Source of the DNA: an uncultured Oscillospiraceae bacterium
Lineage (GTDB): Bacteria; Bacillota; Clostridia; Oscillospirales; Acutalibacteraceae
DNA: 12,569 nucleotides
Direction of reading: 5' to 3'
Assembly: GCA_900546735.1 (NCBI GenBank)
Contig: URDW01000057.1
Span: 1-12,569 of the forward strand
Shown: piece by piece, positions 1 through 7,583 of the stretch
Position numbering within the stretch: the first letter of the stretch is position 1
How the letters are laid out: every line of letters starts with the position of its first letter
The notes under the pieces: model-generated
The model's input: only the letters and a program-made list of their open reading frames with translations
Database searches by the model: none
Told to the model about the DNA's origin: nothing
Program-made: the position numbers and the translations under genes

Positions 1-74
1 TTTTGCTCGGGGGCAGTACCTTTGTACAGCCTCCACTCGCAAAATACAAAATCCACCTCGCCTTTTTGACAGCC

Positions 75-132
75 TTTCAGCGTGTCAGGCTGTATAATTT
101 GTTGCCGTTATACCTTTTTCGACACGCTGAAA
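75..132. repeat. 12-bp inverted repeat at left window end
   Basis: TTTCAGCGTGTC at 75-86 is perfectly complementary to GACACGCTGAAA at 121-132, with a 34-base spacer. A second short inverted repeat (ACAGCC at 69-74, GGCTGT at 88-93) encloses the left arm, so the two pairings exclude each other. Bases 1-177 are open in one plus-strand frame and 1-110 are open in one minus-strand frame, but neither has a start inside the window or a product I recognise. This may be the edge of a repeat element or the tail of a gene outside the window. Confidence 0.5.
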
Positions 133-163
133 AACATCCGGCAATTCGTTGCCGGATGTTTTT
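131..163 (-). terminator. Intrinsic terminator, usable from both directions
   Basis: There is a perfect 14-bp stem (131-144 with 149-162) closed by a TTCG loop. A/T runs flank both sides, so either strand would carry U residues after the stem. It lies 74 bases beyond the stop codon of the beta-helix gene and is the natural end of the minus-strand operon. It could also end a plus-strand gene lying left of the window. Confidence 0.85.
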
Positions 164-236
164 ACAAATAATATATTAAACCGATTCCCGAATATAAACG
201 GAACCACCTATACTACGATTTGCACGCACCTTAACA

Positions 237-2423
237 TTATTTCTGACCAAATTGTGCTGTGCGCCTCTTTCTTTTCAGGGTTTTAACGATCAAAAAGACA
301 GCGCCGCCCAAAACGGCCGCACCGGCAATACAGGCAGCTGCGATCCCCCATGGGTTCGGCTTCCAGTCCGGAATCGCGTGTATCGTATCGGCTGAAGTGC
401 TGTGCACGGCTTCCGGCGCTACAAACGAATATGTTTTTTCAATGCCGGCATTTTCGATCACCGCCCGGGCTGTTTCATCCCACTGTGCATCCGGTACATA
501 ATGTGCGTTTGTGATGACTGTACCGGGCTCATAACTTTCGGTCGTTGTGTAGCTTTGCGCATTGGAATAGTTACCGTCCCAAGTATTGTCACCCTTTTTG
601 CCCCAGTCGCCGCAGTCGATGCAGGTGTAAGACGGGTCAATATAAATCACGTTCTTTTCCCCGTAAACATGCCGCGTGCCCTCATCAATATGAATACCGC
701 GGATGTGATACGCATTATTGGAATACGGAGAACCGATCGTATCAATATAATTTTCACTGATGATCGTTCCCGGCATGTCGCCGATCGTATAAATTGCGCC
801 GGCATCGCTTAATGTGGTGACCGTATTTTTAAACAGATTATACCGGATCTCATTATTACGCATCGTTACAGAAGGCTCGCCCGGAACGACCGATTCCGGA
901 TCGCCGTTCATGTTCCACCAGCCCCAGCCGAGGCTGATGCCGGAATAAGTTGTATTTTCCACCTGGTTATGCAGGAACTGCATACTGTCGGCCATGTAAA
1001 CCATCACACCGGCTACGCCCCAGAACAGCCGGCTGGTATCCTTAAACAAATTGTTCTGCACAAGCACATTTGTGCACGCGCCCTCTTCAGAAGCCGAATA
1101 TTTTTCATGTTCTGCGTGCCGCCCTTTTGCTGACCCTTTGTCGCCGATATACTCGTGCTGCGGGTGGCCGAGCAGCATAGCTGCGCCGGCTGTATCATAA
1201 ATCGCATTACCTTCTACACGGATATCGACAGCGTCGTTCACAAGAGAAAGCCCGTCGTTGCCGGTATGACAAACGCTATTATTTAAAAACCGGATATTCT
1301 GTGCCGAGCTGATCGTTACAGCGGCGGGCCCGACATCATAAGCACGGTAAAGATAACCGTGCCAATCCTCCTCTGCATAGGCGAACAGCGCCGCCGCGCC
1401 CTGATTGGTGGCGCGGCCATGTGAACCGGCCACGTCATACAGATTCCAGTCCGTATAGGCAAAGGTCAGCCCCTCAAACGCAATGTCGTGCACACGATTT
1501 TGCAGATTTTCACCCTGCACAGCAAACAGCGTTTCCACCTCAGGCACAACGACTTCGGCCGTATTCAGGTCTTCATCCTCACGCGGATAATAGTAAAGGC
1601 GGCCGCCGGATTTATCAAAATAAAATTCACCCGGTTCGTCCAAATGCTCAAACACATTGTAGATCATGTTATTCTCTTTGAACTGGTATTCATTGCCCCA
1701 GCCCAGCGTCTGCGCGATGGCGCCATAAGGCATTTGGAATTTTGCACAGACAAAAGGCCCTCTTTTTTCCAAATGGTCTACGCAAACGATCGTGGTATTC
1801 CAGCGCGTTTGTGTCATCAGCTCAATATCGTCTGCGTTTCGCGTATCAGACGGAATGGCTTTTTTCCCGAACAGCACACCGTCGCCGGCTGTGCCGCTGA
1901 CCCAGGCCCAGTCTGCCGAACCGGCTTCCACATTATATTCACCGACAGCGCCGTGCCCCTTGGCCACCTGACTTGTCATATAGCAGCGCCGGCCGTTTAC
2001 ATAAAGCGCGCGCAGCTTGCGGTCACGTTCATACGGGATGCTGTAAATGCCGCCTCCCTCGCTTTTCCATGTGCCGCGTACCTGGTGCCCGCCGCTGATC
2101 ACCGGTGTTGCACCAGCAGCAGCTACATAACGAACCGTACAGCGCTCGCTGCCGCTGTCTGCCGGCTCAAACCAGACTGTGTCGTCCAGTTCATATGTAC
2201 CGTCAGCAATTTCTACGACAATATCGCCTTTCGTTTTGTCGAGCGTACGCACATATTCACGTGCGTCATCGAGCGAAGCAAATGTGTTGGAGCCGGTCGC
2301 ATCCGGATCTACATAAAGATGATAAGCGGTCTGCATGGAAACCTCCTCCGCTGCAAAAGCAGTCATATCTGCCGGTATACAAACGAGCAGTGCCGCAAGC
2401 AGCACGCCAAGTATTTTCTTCAT
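237..2423 (-). CDS. Secreted, C-terminally membrane-anchored right-handed beta-helix protein (GH141-like)
   Basis: The protein has 728 aa from the ATG at 2423. That start gives a textbook signal peptide (MKK, hydrophobic core, cleavage near AFA/AEE at residue 24) and has a purine-rich GAGGGGAAGG site just upstream; the reading frame extends 19 codons further but without such support. Residues 36-150 resemble the N-terminus of GH141-type parallel beta-helix enzymes: FASLDDAREYVR (48-59), VISGG (108-112), RALYVNGRR (138-146). EFYFDKSGGRLYYYPRE (266-282) and a run of beta-helix rungs (about 310-600, including SDAGAIYTIGD at 539-549) fit the same family. Residues 692-713 form a transmembrane helix followed by a short basic tail, so the mature protein should face outward on the cell membrane. 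GH141 includes known fucosidase and xylanase activities, but the substrate cannot be read here and catalytic residues were not verified. The gene is last in the minus-strand cluster, 68 bases after the nitroreductase gene. Confidence 0.8.
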   Translation of the reverse strand: MKKILGVLLAALLVCIPADMTAFAAEEVSMQTAYHLYVDPDATGSNTFASLDDAREYVRTLDKTKGDIVVEIADGTYELDDTVWFEPADSGSERCTVRYVAAAGATPVISGGHQVRGTWKSEGGGIYSIPYERDRKLRALYVNGRRCYMTSQVAKGHGAVGEYNVEAGSADWAWVSGTAGDGVLFGKKAIPSDTRNADDIELMTQTRWNTTIVCVDHLEKRGPFVCAKFQMPYGAIAQTLGWGNEYQFKENNMIYNVFEHLDEPGEFYFDKSGGRLYYYPREDEDLNTAEVVVPEVETLFAVQGENLQNRVHDIAFEGLTFAYTDWNLYDVAGSHGRATNQGAAALFAYAEEDWHGYLYRAYDVGPAAVTISSAQNIRFLNNSVCHTGNDGLSLVNDAVDIRVEGNAIYDTAGAAMLLGHPQHEYIGDKGSAKGRHAEHEKYSASEEGACTNVLVQNNLFKDTSRLFWGVAGVMVYMADSMQFLHNQVENTTYSGISLGWGWWNMNGDPESVVPGEPSVTMRNNEIRYNLFKNTVTTLSDAGAIYTIGDMPGTIISENYIDTIGSPYSNNAYHIRGIHIDEGTRHVYGEKNVIYIDPSYTCIDCGDWGKKGDNTWDGNYSNAQSYTTTESYEPGTVITNAHYVPDAQWDETARAVIENAGIEKTYSFVAPEAVHSTSADTIHAIPDWKPNPWGIAAACIAGAAVLGGAVFLIVKTLKRKRRTAQFGQK

Positions 2424-2448
2424 AGCCCTTCCCCTCTCAAGCGCGCAT

Positions 2449-2478
2449 GCCCCTGCATATTTAAAAAAATACAGGGGC
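2449..2478 (-). other. Intergenic hairpin between nitroreductase and beta-helix genes
   Basis: A GC-rich 7-bp stem (GCCCCTG at 2449-2455, CAGGGGC at 2472-2478) encloses an A/T-rich loop of 16 bases. In the minus-strand transcript the U-run lies inside the loop rather than after the stem, so this is not a normal intrinsic terminator. It sits 25 bases before the beta-helix start codon. It may be a processing or stability element that separates expression of the two genes. Confidence 0.4.
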
Positions 2479-2491
2479 ACACAGAAATATA

Positions 2492-3016
2492 TCAGGTGAT
2501 GGAATAAATATAATTTTCTTTGCGCGGCGCAGCCGGCGGAAGCGGATCGGCCGAATAACCGACGATGCAGTTGCCGACGCCCTCGTAGTTACCCGTGATG
2601 CCGAGTGACGCCAAAATCTCCTTACCCTCGTCAGAAGCAAACACCTCTTTGGCACGGTGGATCCAGCAGCTGCCGAGGCCAAGCGCGTGGGCGGCCAGCA
2701 TCATATTGCCCATAACCAGACTGCCGTCATACATATAAGTCGGCCGGCTCTTATCGGCCAAAACGACCAGCACAGCCGGTGCACCGTAAAACGGATCCTT
2801 GTCCGGTGTGCCCATGACCCGGGCATTCAGCTTAGACAATTTATCACGCAGTTCGCGGTTTGTGATCTCCAAAATAATGGGAGACTGGGCGCCCATACCG
2901 CTTGCGGCATAAGTGCCGGCCTTGGCGATCTCATCGAGCAGTTCTTTCGGCGGCAGTTCCTCTTTATAACTGCGCACGCTGCGGCGTGTTTCGATCAGTT
3001 TCAGCATATCATCCAT
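2492..3016 (-). CDS. Nitroreductase family protein
   Basis: This is a 174-aa FMN-dependent oxidoreductase-like protein of the nitroreductase superfamily. Seen in the sequence are the N-terminal RRSVRSYK motif (11-18), which contacts the FMN phosphate in this family; the segment around residues 36-50 (YAASGMGAQSP); and HALGLGSCWIHRAKE (110-124), a hallmark of the C-terminal half. The length is typical for short clostridial members, which act as homodimers in the cytoplasm and reduce nitro or quinone-like compounds with NAD(P)H. The true substrate is unknown. The ATG at 3016 is preceded by GGAGG at 8 bases; a second Met at codon 4 is also possible. It lies 42 bases after the DUF362 gene and was probably co-transcribed with it. 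DUF362 proteins and nitroreductases are both redox-linked families, but a shared reaction is only an inference. Confidence 0.9.
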   Translation of the reverse strand: MDDMLKLIETRRSVRSYKEELPPKELLDEIAKAGTYAASGMGAQSPIILEITNRELRDKLSKLNARVMGTPDKDPFYGAPAVLVVLADKSRPTYMYDGSLVMGNMMLAAHALGLGSCWIHRAKEVFASDEGKEILASLGITGNYEGVGNCIVGYSADPLPPAAPRKENYIYSIT

Positions 3017-3058
3017 AAAAATTCCTCCATATCTTTTGTCAGCAAAACGCTGTAAAAG

Positions 3059-3943
3059 TCAATCCAGCGATACGACCGTGTAGGCACGGCTGCCGAGTCC
3101 GTGCTGCGCAGCTGCCTCCACCGTGTGGATGCCGTGCAGGGAATCCATACGCTCGATCAGTGCAGCCTTGCCCGGATCCGATGACTGCTTGACGGCATCA
3201 TAACAGGCCTGATCGAGCGCGACCGGGTCTGCAGACGCAAAAATGCCGAGATCGGCCATTTCCGGCTCGGCCGGATCGGAATCACAGTCGCAGTCCACGC
3301 TCAGGCGGTTGGCAACGTTGATATAGACCATATTTTCAGCGCCTTTATAACGGATGACTGCCTTACAGGCATCGGCCATGGACTCCAGAAAAACATCCTG
3401 CTGCGGCAGATTGTTAAACAGCTCCGCTGCCTCGGTCGTGACGCCGGCCGTATGAATGTTGGCTTTGCCGCGCGTGGAAGCAATGCCGATGCTGATGTTT
3501 TTCAGCGCACCGCCAAAGCCGCCCATAGCGTGGCCCTTAAAGTGTGACAACACCAAAACAGAATCATAATCCGCAAAATGCGCGCCGACAATGTCGCGGT
3601 TCAAATGGAAGCCGTTTTCGACCGGCAGATCCATTTCGTCAAACTCATCCATAATGTCACAGGGCGCCATGTCGTAAAAACCATGGTCGCGGATCGTCTG
3701 CCAGTGCAGCTTCGGATCCTGCCGGCGGCCGCCATAGGCTGTGCAGCACTCAATGATCGTGCCGTTCAGCTGCCGCACCAGCGCACCGATCAGCTCTGGG
3801 TGCAGGTAGTTATGGCCGCCCGGCTCACCGGTGGAGATCTTTACGCCCACCCTGCCTTTCAGCTCTTTGCCAAGCGCCTGGTAAATGCGCACCAGACTCT
3901 GCGGCGTGATCTCTTTTGTGAAATAGACGGTTGCCTTTTCCAT
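3059..3943 (-). CDS. DUF362 domain-containing protein lacking the ferredoxin module
   Basis: The protein has 294 aa and carries typical DUF362 features: VGVKISTGEPGG (32-43), SHFKGHAMGGFGGALKNI (133-150), and a C-terminal VDCDCDSDPAEPEMADLGIFA stretch followed by DPVALDQACYDAV (216-251). Many clostridial relatives are longer and carry a bacterial-type 2x[4Fe-4S] ferredoxin insert with CxxCxxCxxxCP motifs. No such motif is present here; the cysteines are scattered (CC at 66-67, C95, C193, C218, C220, C247). The biochemical role of DUF362 is not established. The start at 3943 is preceded by AAGGAG at 8 bases, and that site overlaps the stop codon of the metallopeptidase gene, so translational coupling is likely. 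No signal peptide or membrane segment is visible, so it is probably cytoplasmic. Confidence 0.88.
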   Translation of the reverse strand: MEKATVYFTKEITPQSLVRIYQALGKELKGRVGVKISTGEPGGHNYLHPELIGALVRQLNGTIIECCTAYGGRRQDPKLHWQTIRDHGFYDMAPCDIMDEFDEMDLPVENGFHLNRDIVGAHFADYDSVLVLSHFKGHAMGGFGGALKNISIGIASTRGKANIHTAGVTTEAAELFNNLPQQDVFLESMADACKAVIRYKGAENMVYINVANRLSVDCDCDSDPAEPEMADLGIFASADPVALDQACYDAVKQSSDPGKAALIERMDSLHGIHTVEAAAQHGLGSRAYTVVSLD

Positions 3944-3955
3944 GAAACCAACTCC

Positions 3956-4669
3956 TTAATTTTCAGCATATGCTTGCTCCGGTGTATTTAAGCGCTTTTG
4001 TATTTCGCGGTACTGCGGCATAAAAGACTGCACAAACGCCCAAAACGCCTTGCCGTGGTCCGGGTAGCGCAAATGCGCCAGCTCATGCAGCAGCACATAA
4101 TCCAGGCAAACATACGGTTTTTGTACAAGCTTTAAGTTGAACCAAAGCCGCTTTGCACCCGTGTTGCAGGTGCCCCAGCGCGTTTTCATGTTTTTGATCT
4201 GCCAGGTACTGCAAGAAAGACCGGTGCGCGCCTCCCAAAGCGGCAAGCGCTTTTCAATTTCGCCGCGCAGCGCCGCACGCTGCCATTTCAAAACAAATGC
4301 GGCCGTCTTTTCAGGGTCTGCGCCGTCTTTTACCGTGAGGTAGGCTGTGCTGCCCGCCAGTCTCAAATCAAAGCGGCTGCCGGAGCATACACACAAAGTA
4401 TACCTTTGCCCAAAGTACGAAAACGGCGCGCCGCTGACAAACTGCAGTTGTGGCTGCGGCGGGCACTGTGTCCATTTTGCACGCTGTTTTAAAACCCAGG
4501 TGCGCTTTTCAGCCAGCAGCTCCAGCAGCACCGAAAGCGGCGTGCCAAACGGCGCCGATACACGCAGGCGGCCGTCCGGCGGCAAGACCGCCAAATAGAT
4601 ATTTTTAATGCTTTTAAAAATAACCTCTGCCTCTCCCACAACGGGGTCATTTATGCGAACGCTTTGCAT
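3956..4669 (-). CDS. YgjP-like/M48-type zinc metallopeptidase (DUF45)
   Basis: The 237-aa protein ends in the zinc-peptidase signature HELAH (195-199), with a third ligand candidate in YPDHGKAFW (His at 205). Upstream is MKTRWGTC (161-168), which corresponds to the conserved MKTRWGSC segment of the YgjP/DUF45 family. Together these identify the family, which is related to SprT/WSS1-type proteases and is often annotated 'M48 family metallopeptidase'. The in vivo substrate is unknown. It has no signal peptide or transmembrane segment and so should be cytoplasmic. The start is ambiguous: an ATG at 4669 shares one base with the TGA of the preceding HAD gene, while a GTG at 4672 would overlap it by four bases. 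No clear ribosome binding site precedes either, so translation probably depends on coupling to the HAD gene. Its stop overlaps the ribosome binding site of the DUF362 gene. Confidence 0.88.
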   Translation of the reverse strand: MQSVRINDPVVGEAEVIFKSIKNIYLAVLPPDGRLRVSAPFGTPLSVLLELLAEKRTWVLKQRAKWTQCPPQPQLQFVSGAPFSYFGQRYTLCVCSGSRFDLRLAGSTAYLTVKDGADPEKTAAFVLKWQRAALRGEIEKRLPLWEARTGLSCSTWQIKNMKTRWGTCNTGAKRLWFNLKLVQKPYVCLDYVLLHELAHLRYPDHGKAFWAFVQSFMPQYREIQKRLNTPEQAYAEN

Positions 4670-5232
4670 CACTTGATTTGCCGGATACGGCTGCCGTGCA
4701 CCAGAAACGCCGTTTCTGAAATATCAAGCATCGGCAAATCACTGGCATTGTCGGTATAAAACGCATCAATTCTGGCAGCCGCACCAAACTGCTTTAAAAA
4801 AGCCGTTTTTTTATTGCGGTTAAAATTCAGATATTCGACTTGCAGCGTTTCTTTATTGATGACCGAACAAATGCAGTGCTGCACGCCAAGGCGCCGGCAC
4901 ACCTCGTCCATCATCACATTGAATGAGGCAGTCAGGATGACGTCATCGGGCTGCGGTTTGTACCAGCTTTTGATTTTTTTCATGTGTCTGTCCCAAAACG
5001 AAACGACCATTTTTTCAGGTTCTGCAAAAGAAGCAATGTAAGCGTGCGCATATTTGGCACAACCGGCCTCGAGCTGTTCTAAAGTCATTTTGCCCAGTTT
5101 ATAGCGCAGCGCATACGAAACCACAAGAACAACGTAACGCACCGCCGCAGGATTATACCGCAGGCTGTAAAGGTAAAAATCCAAAACGCTCTCGCCGCGG
5201 TAAATCGTGTTGTCAAAATCCAAAGCGCGCAT
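4669..5232 (-). CDS. HAD-superfamily subfamily IB phosphatase
   Basis: This 187-aa protein has all four HAD motifs: DFDNT at 5-9 (nucleophile D5, acid/base D7), LTAS at 100-103, the lysine pair K141-K142 in NRNKKTAF, and TDNASD at 160-165. The helical cap between motifs I and II (about 15-95) fits subfamily IB, which includes phosphoserine phosphatase and many lipid- or small-molecule phosphate hydrolases. The hydrophobic segment at 31-44 (VRYVVLVVSYALRY) could be a membrane-contacting helix or simply cap core. The ATG at 5232 puts the catalytic motif at the very N-terminus, as is usual, and is preceded by GGGGGAG. The gene lies 24 bases after the acyltransferase gene and overlaps the metallopeptidase gene by one base. 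Substrate is unknown; the neighbouring acyltransferase makes a phosphorylated acceptor conceivable, but this is inference. Confidence 0.88.
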   Translation of the reverse strand: MRALDFDNTIYRGESVLDFYLYSLRYNPAAVRYVVLVVSYALRYKLGKMTLEQLEAGCAKYAHAYIASFAEPEKMVVSFWDRHMKKIKSWYKPQPDDVILTASFNVMMDEVCRRLGVQHCICSVINKETLQVEYLNFNRNKKTAFLKQFGAAARIDAFYTDNASDLPMLDISETAFLVHGSRIRQIK

Positions 5233-5256
5233 GGTTCTCCCCCGTTAGTCTGCCGG

Positions 5257-6537
5257 TCAGGCGATCAGCAGGCGGATGTTCTTTTCCAACAGGTCAAAAA
5301 AGTGTTCCACGATCTGACGGTCCTGCGCATTGCCGCGCACGCACATGGAAAGCGTAAACTCTTTGCGCATAGTGGTCACCGACAAAAGCGCATATGGCTT
5401 ATACTTCACCGCGCCGCTCATAAAGCCGTCTACCGGTTCATGCCCCTGCAGCGCAAGCTTTTTCACATCCAAAATACCGATGTTGCTCATCGCCATCAGC
5501 GGATTGGAGTAACCGATCTTAATGATCTCCTCCGATGCGGCATGCGGCAAAATTTTATAGCCGAGTGCCAGCAGCGGCAGGCCGTGCAGGCCGATAAAGT
5601 GATCGCTCTTAAATTTATTGACGCTCTCGACCGTAAAGGCAAGCGTTTCAAACACATCGCGCCCGCAGCGCGGCACACGGCACTGCATCCAGGCCGTATG
5701 GTTGGTAACGCCAAGATCCTCCGTGTCTTTCATATGGCGGCGCAGATCGATCGCGCAGGAGATAGAGACCGATTCATTTTTATCAAAACCCGCCAACTCG
5801 TAAACACTGTGAAAATAAGCGGCCGTAAGCATATCGTTGATCGTTGCACCGTGCGCTTTACCGGCACTTTTGAGCGGGTCAAAAAGTGCAGCCGGCAATT
5901 TGCGCCTGGCAATAAACGACCGATCGCGGATATTATCGGGTGTCAGCGGAAAAGCATGGTCGTCTTTTGCATTGATATTGCGGTAGAGATTTTTGGCCAT
6001 ATGCTTTTCTGCCGGTGAAAAATCATCATAAACAGACTCGTACGAACGCGTGCCCGTTCTTAAATCGATCGGGCTGCTGCGGCCATCTACATAATCATTG
6101 TAATTTTGGCAAAGCGCATTTAAAAAATACTTAAAATCGCCGCCGTCCATACACATATGATTTTCTACGATGCACATGACCGACTGCCCCGCACACCGAA
6201 ATACGGCCACCTTCATCTGCAGCGGTGCTTCAGGCGGAATGCACTGCGTCAAAAACGAGTCCACGGCGTCGTCCAGCACATCCGGCGCAACGGTCTGCAC
6301 AGTCAAAACATCGTCAATTTTATAGTCCTGCACCGTCCAGTAAGGCCGGACGTGGTTGTCTGTAAAGGAAGAATGCAGAACCGGCGCTTTTTCAAAAAAG
6401 CAGATCAAAACCGTCTTCAGTGCTTCAATATCGATCTCAAAATCATAACGCAGTTCCACATGCACCATCCGGTCATTAAAATCGCGGAAAAGATAGTGCA
6501 TTTTGTCCCAAAGTTCAGCATTTAATCTTCGTTCCAA
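5257..6537 (-). CDS. Condensation-domain/alcohol acetyltransferase-like acyltransferase
   Basis: The protein has 426 aa and belongs to the CoA-dependent acyltransferase (chloramphenicol acetyltransferase/condensation) fold. The catalytic-type motif is ENHMCMDGG (125-133): it keeps the second His (H127), D131 and G132 of HHxxxDG, while the first His is Asn, as in many stand-alone family members. The length equals a single condensation domain with no carrier or adenylation domain, so it is not part of a classical NRPS. Relatives are annotated alcohol acetyltransferase, wax-ester or condensation protein; donor and acceptor cannot be deduced. The start is TTG at 6537, supported by GGGAGGT 9 bases upstream; the first in-frame ATG (codon 13) would cut into the conserved N-terminus. 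It overlaps the membrane-protein gene by 16 bases, so the two are coupled. Confidence 0.82.
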   Translation of the reverse strand: MERRLNAELWDKMHYLFRDFNDRMVHVELRYDFEIDIEALKTVLICFFEKAPVLHSSFTDNHVRPYWTVQDYKIDDVLTVQTVAPDVLDDAVDSFLTQCIPPEAPLQMKVAVFRCAGQSVMCIVENHMCMDGGDFKYFLNALCQNYNDYVDGRSSPIDLRTGTRSYESVYDDFSPAEKHMAKNLYRNINAKDDHAFPLTPDNIRDRSFIARRKLPAALFDPLKSAGKAHGATINDMLTAAYFHSVYELAGFDKNESVSISCAIDLRRHMKDTEDLGVTNHTAWMQCRVPRCGRDVFETLAFTVESVNKFKSDHFIGLHGLPLLALGYKILPHAASEEIIKIGYSNPLMAMSNIGILDVKKLALQGHEPVDGFMSGAVKYKPYALLSVTTMRKEFTLSMCVRGNAQDRQIVEHFFDLLEKNIRLLIA

Positions 6538-7328
6538 TGTCTGGCTACCTCCCTGGAAATTTTCTTGTTATAAATCAGAAGCACGGCGATCACGACCACA
6601 TCGAGAAGCAGCGACAGCGGAATGATGACCCAACCCGGAGACCAGGGCAAAAGACCTGCCGCACCGAAAATAACATAAAGCATGGAAAAGAAGGACGGAA
6701 TGTAGGCCAGGTAAAAAATGACCGCAAGCTTTTGCCGGGTAACGGCAATATAAAGCGAGTCAGCCGCAAACATGGCCGCAATGCCGCCGATCACGACCAG
6801 CCAGCTGTTCGGCGCGTGCAGCACCGCCATACAGAACAGGAACACGGCGACCGCTGCTACCATTACACCAATAGCCAGAAGAACACGGGCAAACACCTGA
6901 AACAGCCGGCGCATAGAAGTCAGCTTTTTAATACCGACAAACAGCAGGTAATCGATCCACAGCAGAATACCGTCGACCATAATGACCCAGGTCTGCCCCC
7001 AAGCCTTTGTCCAGAAGCTGACGGCCAAAAACACGACCAGCAAAAGCAGAATAAAGCCGACTGAACCAAGAACGTGAAACAGCAAACTGCGCTTAGCGCG
7101 TTTTGCAGATGCTTTTTTAGCAGAATATGCTGCATAAGCGCCGGGCAGATCGGGGTATTCGCTTAAAATCAAATCTTCCAGTACTTTTTGATCGTTTAAT
7201 CCACGCGCTGAAACTGCGGCGGCGCGCGCCGTCATTTCATCCAGAATTTGCCTTTTAAACTGATACAGCACCGTATCTCCCGGACGGTCAGGCAGGGCCT
7301 GTTCAATGTACGCAATAAATTTTTCCAT
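6522..7328 (-). CDS. Six-helix membrane protein with HAAS-like N-terminal domain
   Basis: This is a 268-aa integral membrane protein from the ATG at 7328. Residues 1-65 are a soluble helical region (MEKFIAYIEQ, then FKRQILDEMTARAAAV and GLNDQKVLEDLILSEYPD). It resembles the HAAS/DUF1700-type or 'permease prefix' domain that precedes membrane segments in many Firmicutes proteins. A basic linker (71-81) follows, then six predicted transmembrane segments at about 84-106, 114-133, 148-170, 176-196, 201-226 and 233-253. The reading frame extends 28 codons upstream, but a strong promoter lies in that extension (7384-7412), so the transcript would begin downstream of it and 7328 is the better start. 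Its ribosome binding site is weak (GGAAAG). It is first in the minus-strand cluster and overlaps the acyltransferase gene. Related proteins elsewhere are often next to PadR-type regulators, but none is present here. Confidence 0.75.
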   Translation of the reverse strand: MEKFIAYIEQALPDRPGDTVLYQFKRQILDEMTARAAAVSARGLNDQKVLEDLILSEYPDLPGAYAAYSAKKASAKRAKRSLLFHVLGSVGFILLLLVVFLAVSFWTKAWGQTWVIMVDGILLWIDYLLFVGIKKLTSMRRLFQVFARVLLAIGVMVAAVAVFLFCMAVLHAPNSWLVVIGGIAAMFAADSLYIAVTRQKLAVIFYLAYIPSFFSMLYVIFGAAGLLPWSPGWVIIPLSLLLDVVVIAVLLIYNKKISREVARHWNED

Positions 7329-7383
7329 TTTAACCAGCTTTCCAATGCGGTCTTGTGCCGCAAAATGTATACTTTTTACAATT

Positions 7384-7412
7384 ATTGTACCATTTTCTTC
7401 TAAAATCATCAA
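7384..7412 (-). promoter_or_regulatory. Sigma-A promoter for the minus-strand operon
   Basis: On the minus strand TTGATG (7412-7407) is followed by a 17-base spacer and TACAAT (7389-7384), preceded by TGG as an extended -10. This is a near-consensus vegetative promoter. Transcription would begin near 7377, giving a leader of about 50 bases before the membrane-protein ATG at 7328. Confidence 0.7.
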
Positions 7413-7583
7413 TATGCAGGATATTAAGATTTACTAAACTAAATTTTACCCGGCATTCTGTAACAAAGCGCCTCCAAATTTATACTAAACTTTAATAAGC
7501 AATTTTTTCTTTACATCGGAAATATAAAAATATAAAATATAAATGGATAATTTATTCGATTTACATACTGACGGAGATAAAAA
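7413..7583. promoter_or_regulatory. Divergent AT-rich control region, with candidate promoters for the sigma-factor operon
   Basis: This region separates the minus-strand operon from the plus-strand sigma-factor operon. On the plus strand TTTACA (7510-7515), a 17-base spacer and TAAAAT (7533-7538) form a plausible sigma-A promoter. A second candidate, TGTAAC (7459-7464), 16 bases and TATACT (7481-7486), has the AAC-type -35 that many ECF factors use and could be autoregulatory; this is speculative. TACTAAACT occurs twice as a direct repeat (7432-7440 and 7483-7491), 51 bases apart. GGAG at 7573-7576 is the ribosome binding site for the sigma factor. Confidence 0.5.

Noticed and set aside
102..144. 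Antiterminator pairing (TTGCCG at 102-107 with CGGCAA at 139-144)
   Set aside because: The pairing competes with the terminator stem, but plus-strand transcription past 163 would only run antisense to the beta-helix gene, so attenuation makes little sense.
1488..2507. 339-codon plus-strand open frame
   Set aside because: It lies antisense within the well-supported beta-helix gene, has no recognisable domain and arises from the codon bias of that gene.
2461..2682. Alternative 73-codon minus-strand frame
   Set aside because: It overlaps the nitroreductase gene in another frame and lacks a ribosome binding site.
5302..6018. 238-codon plus-strand open frame
   Set aside because: It is antisense to the acyltransferase gene; its composition (rich in H, R, Q) is typical of a shadow frame.
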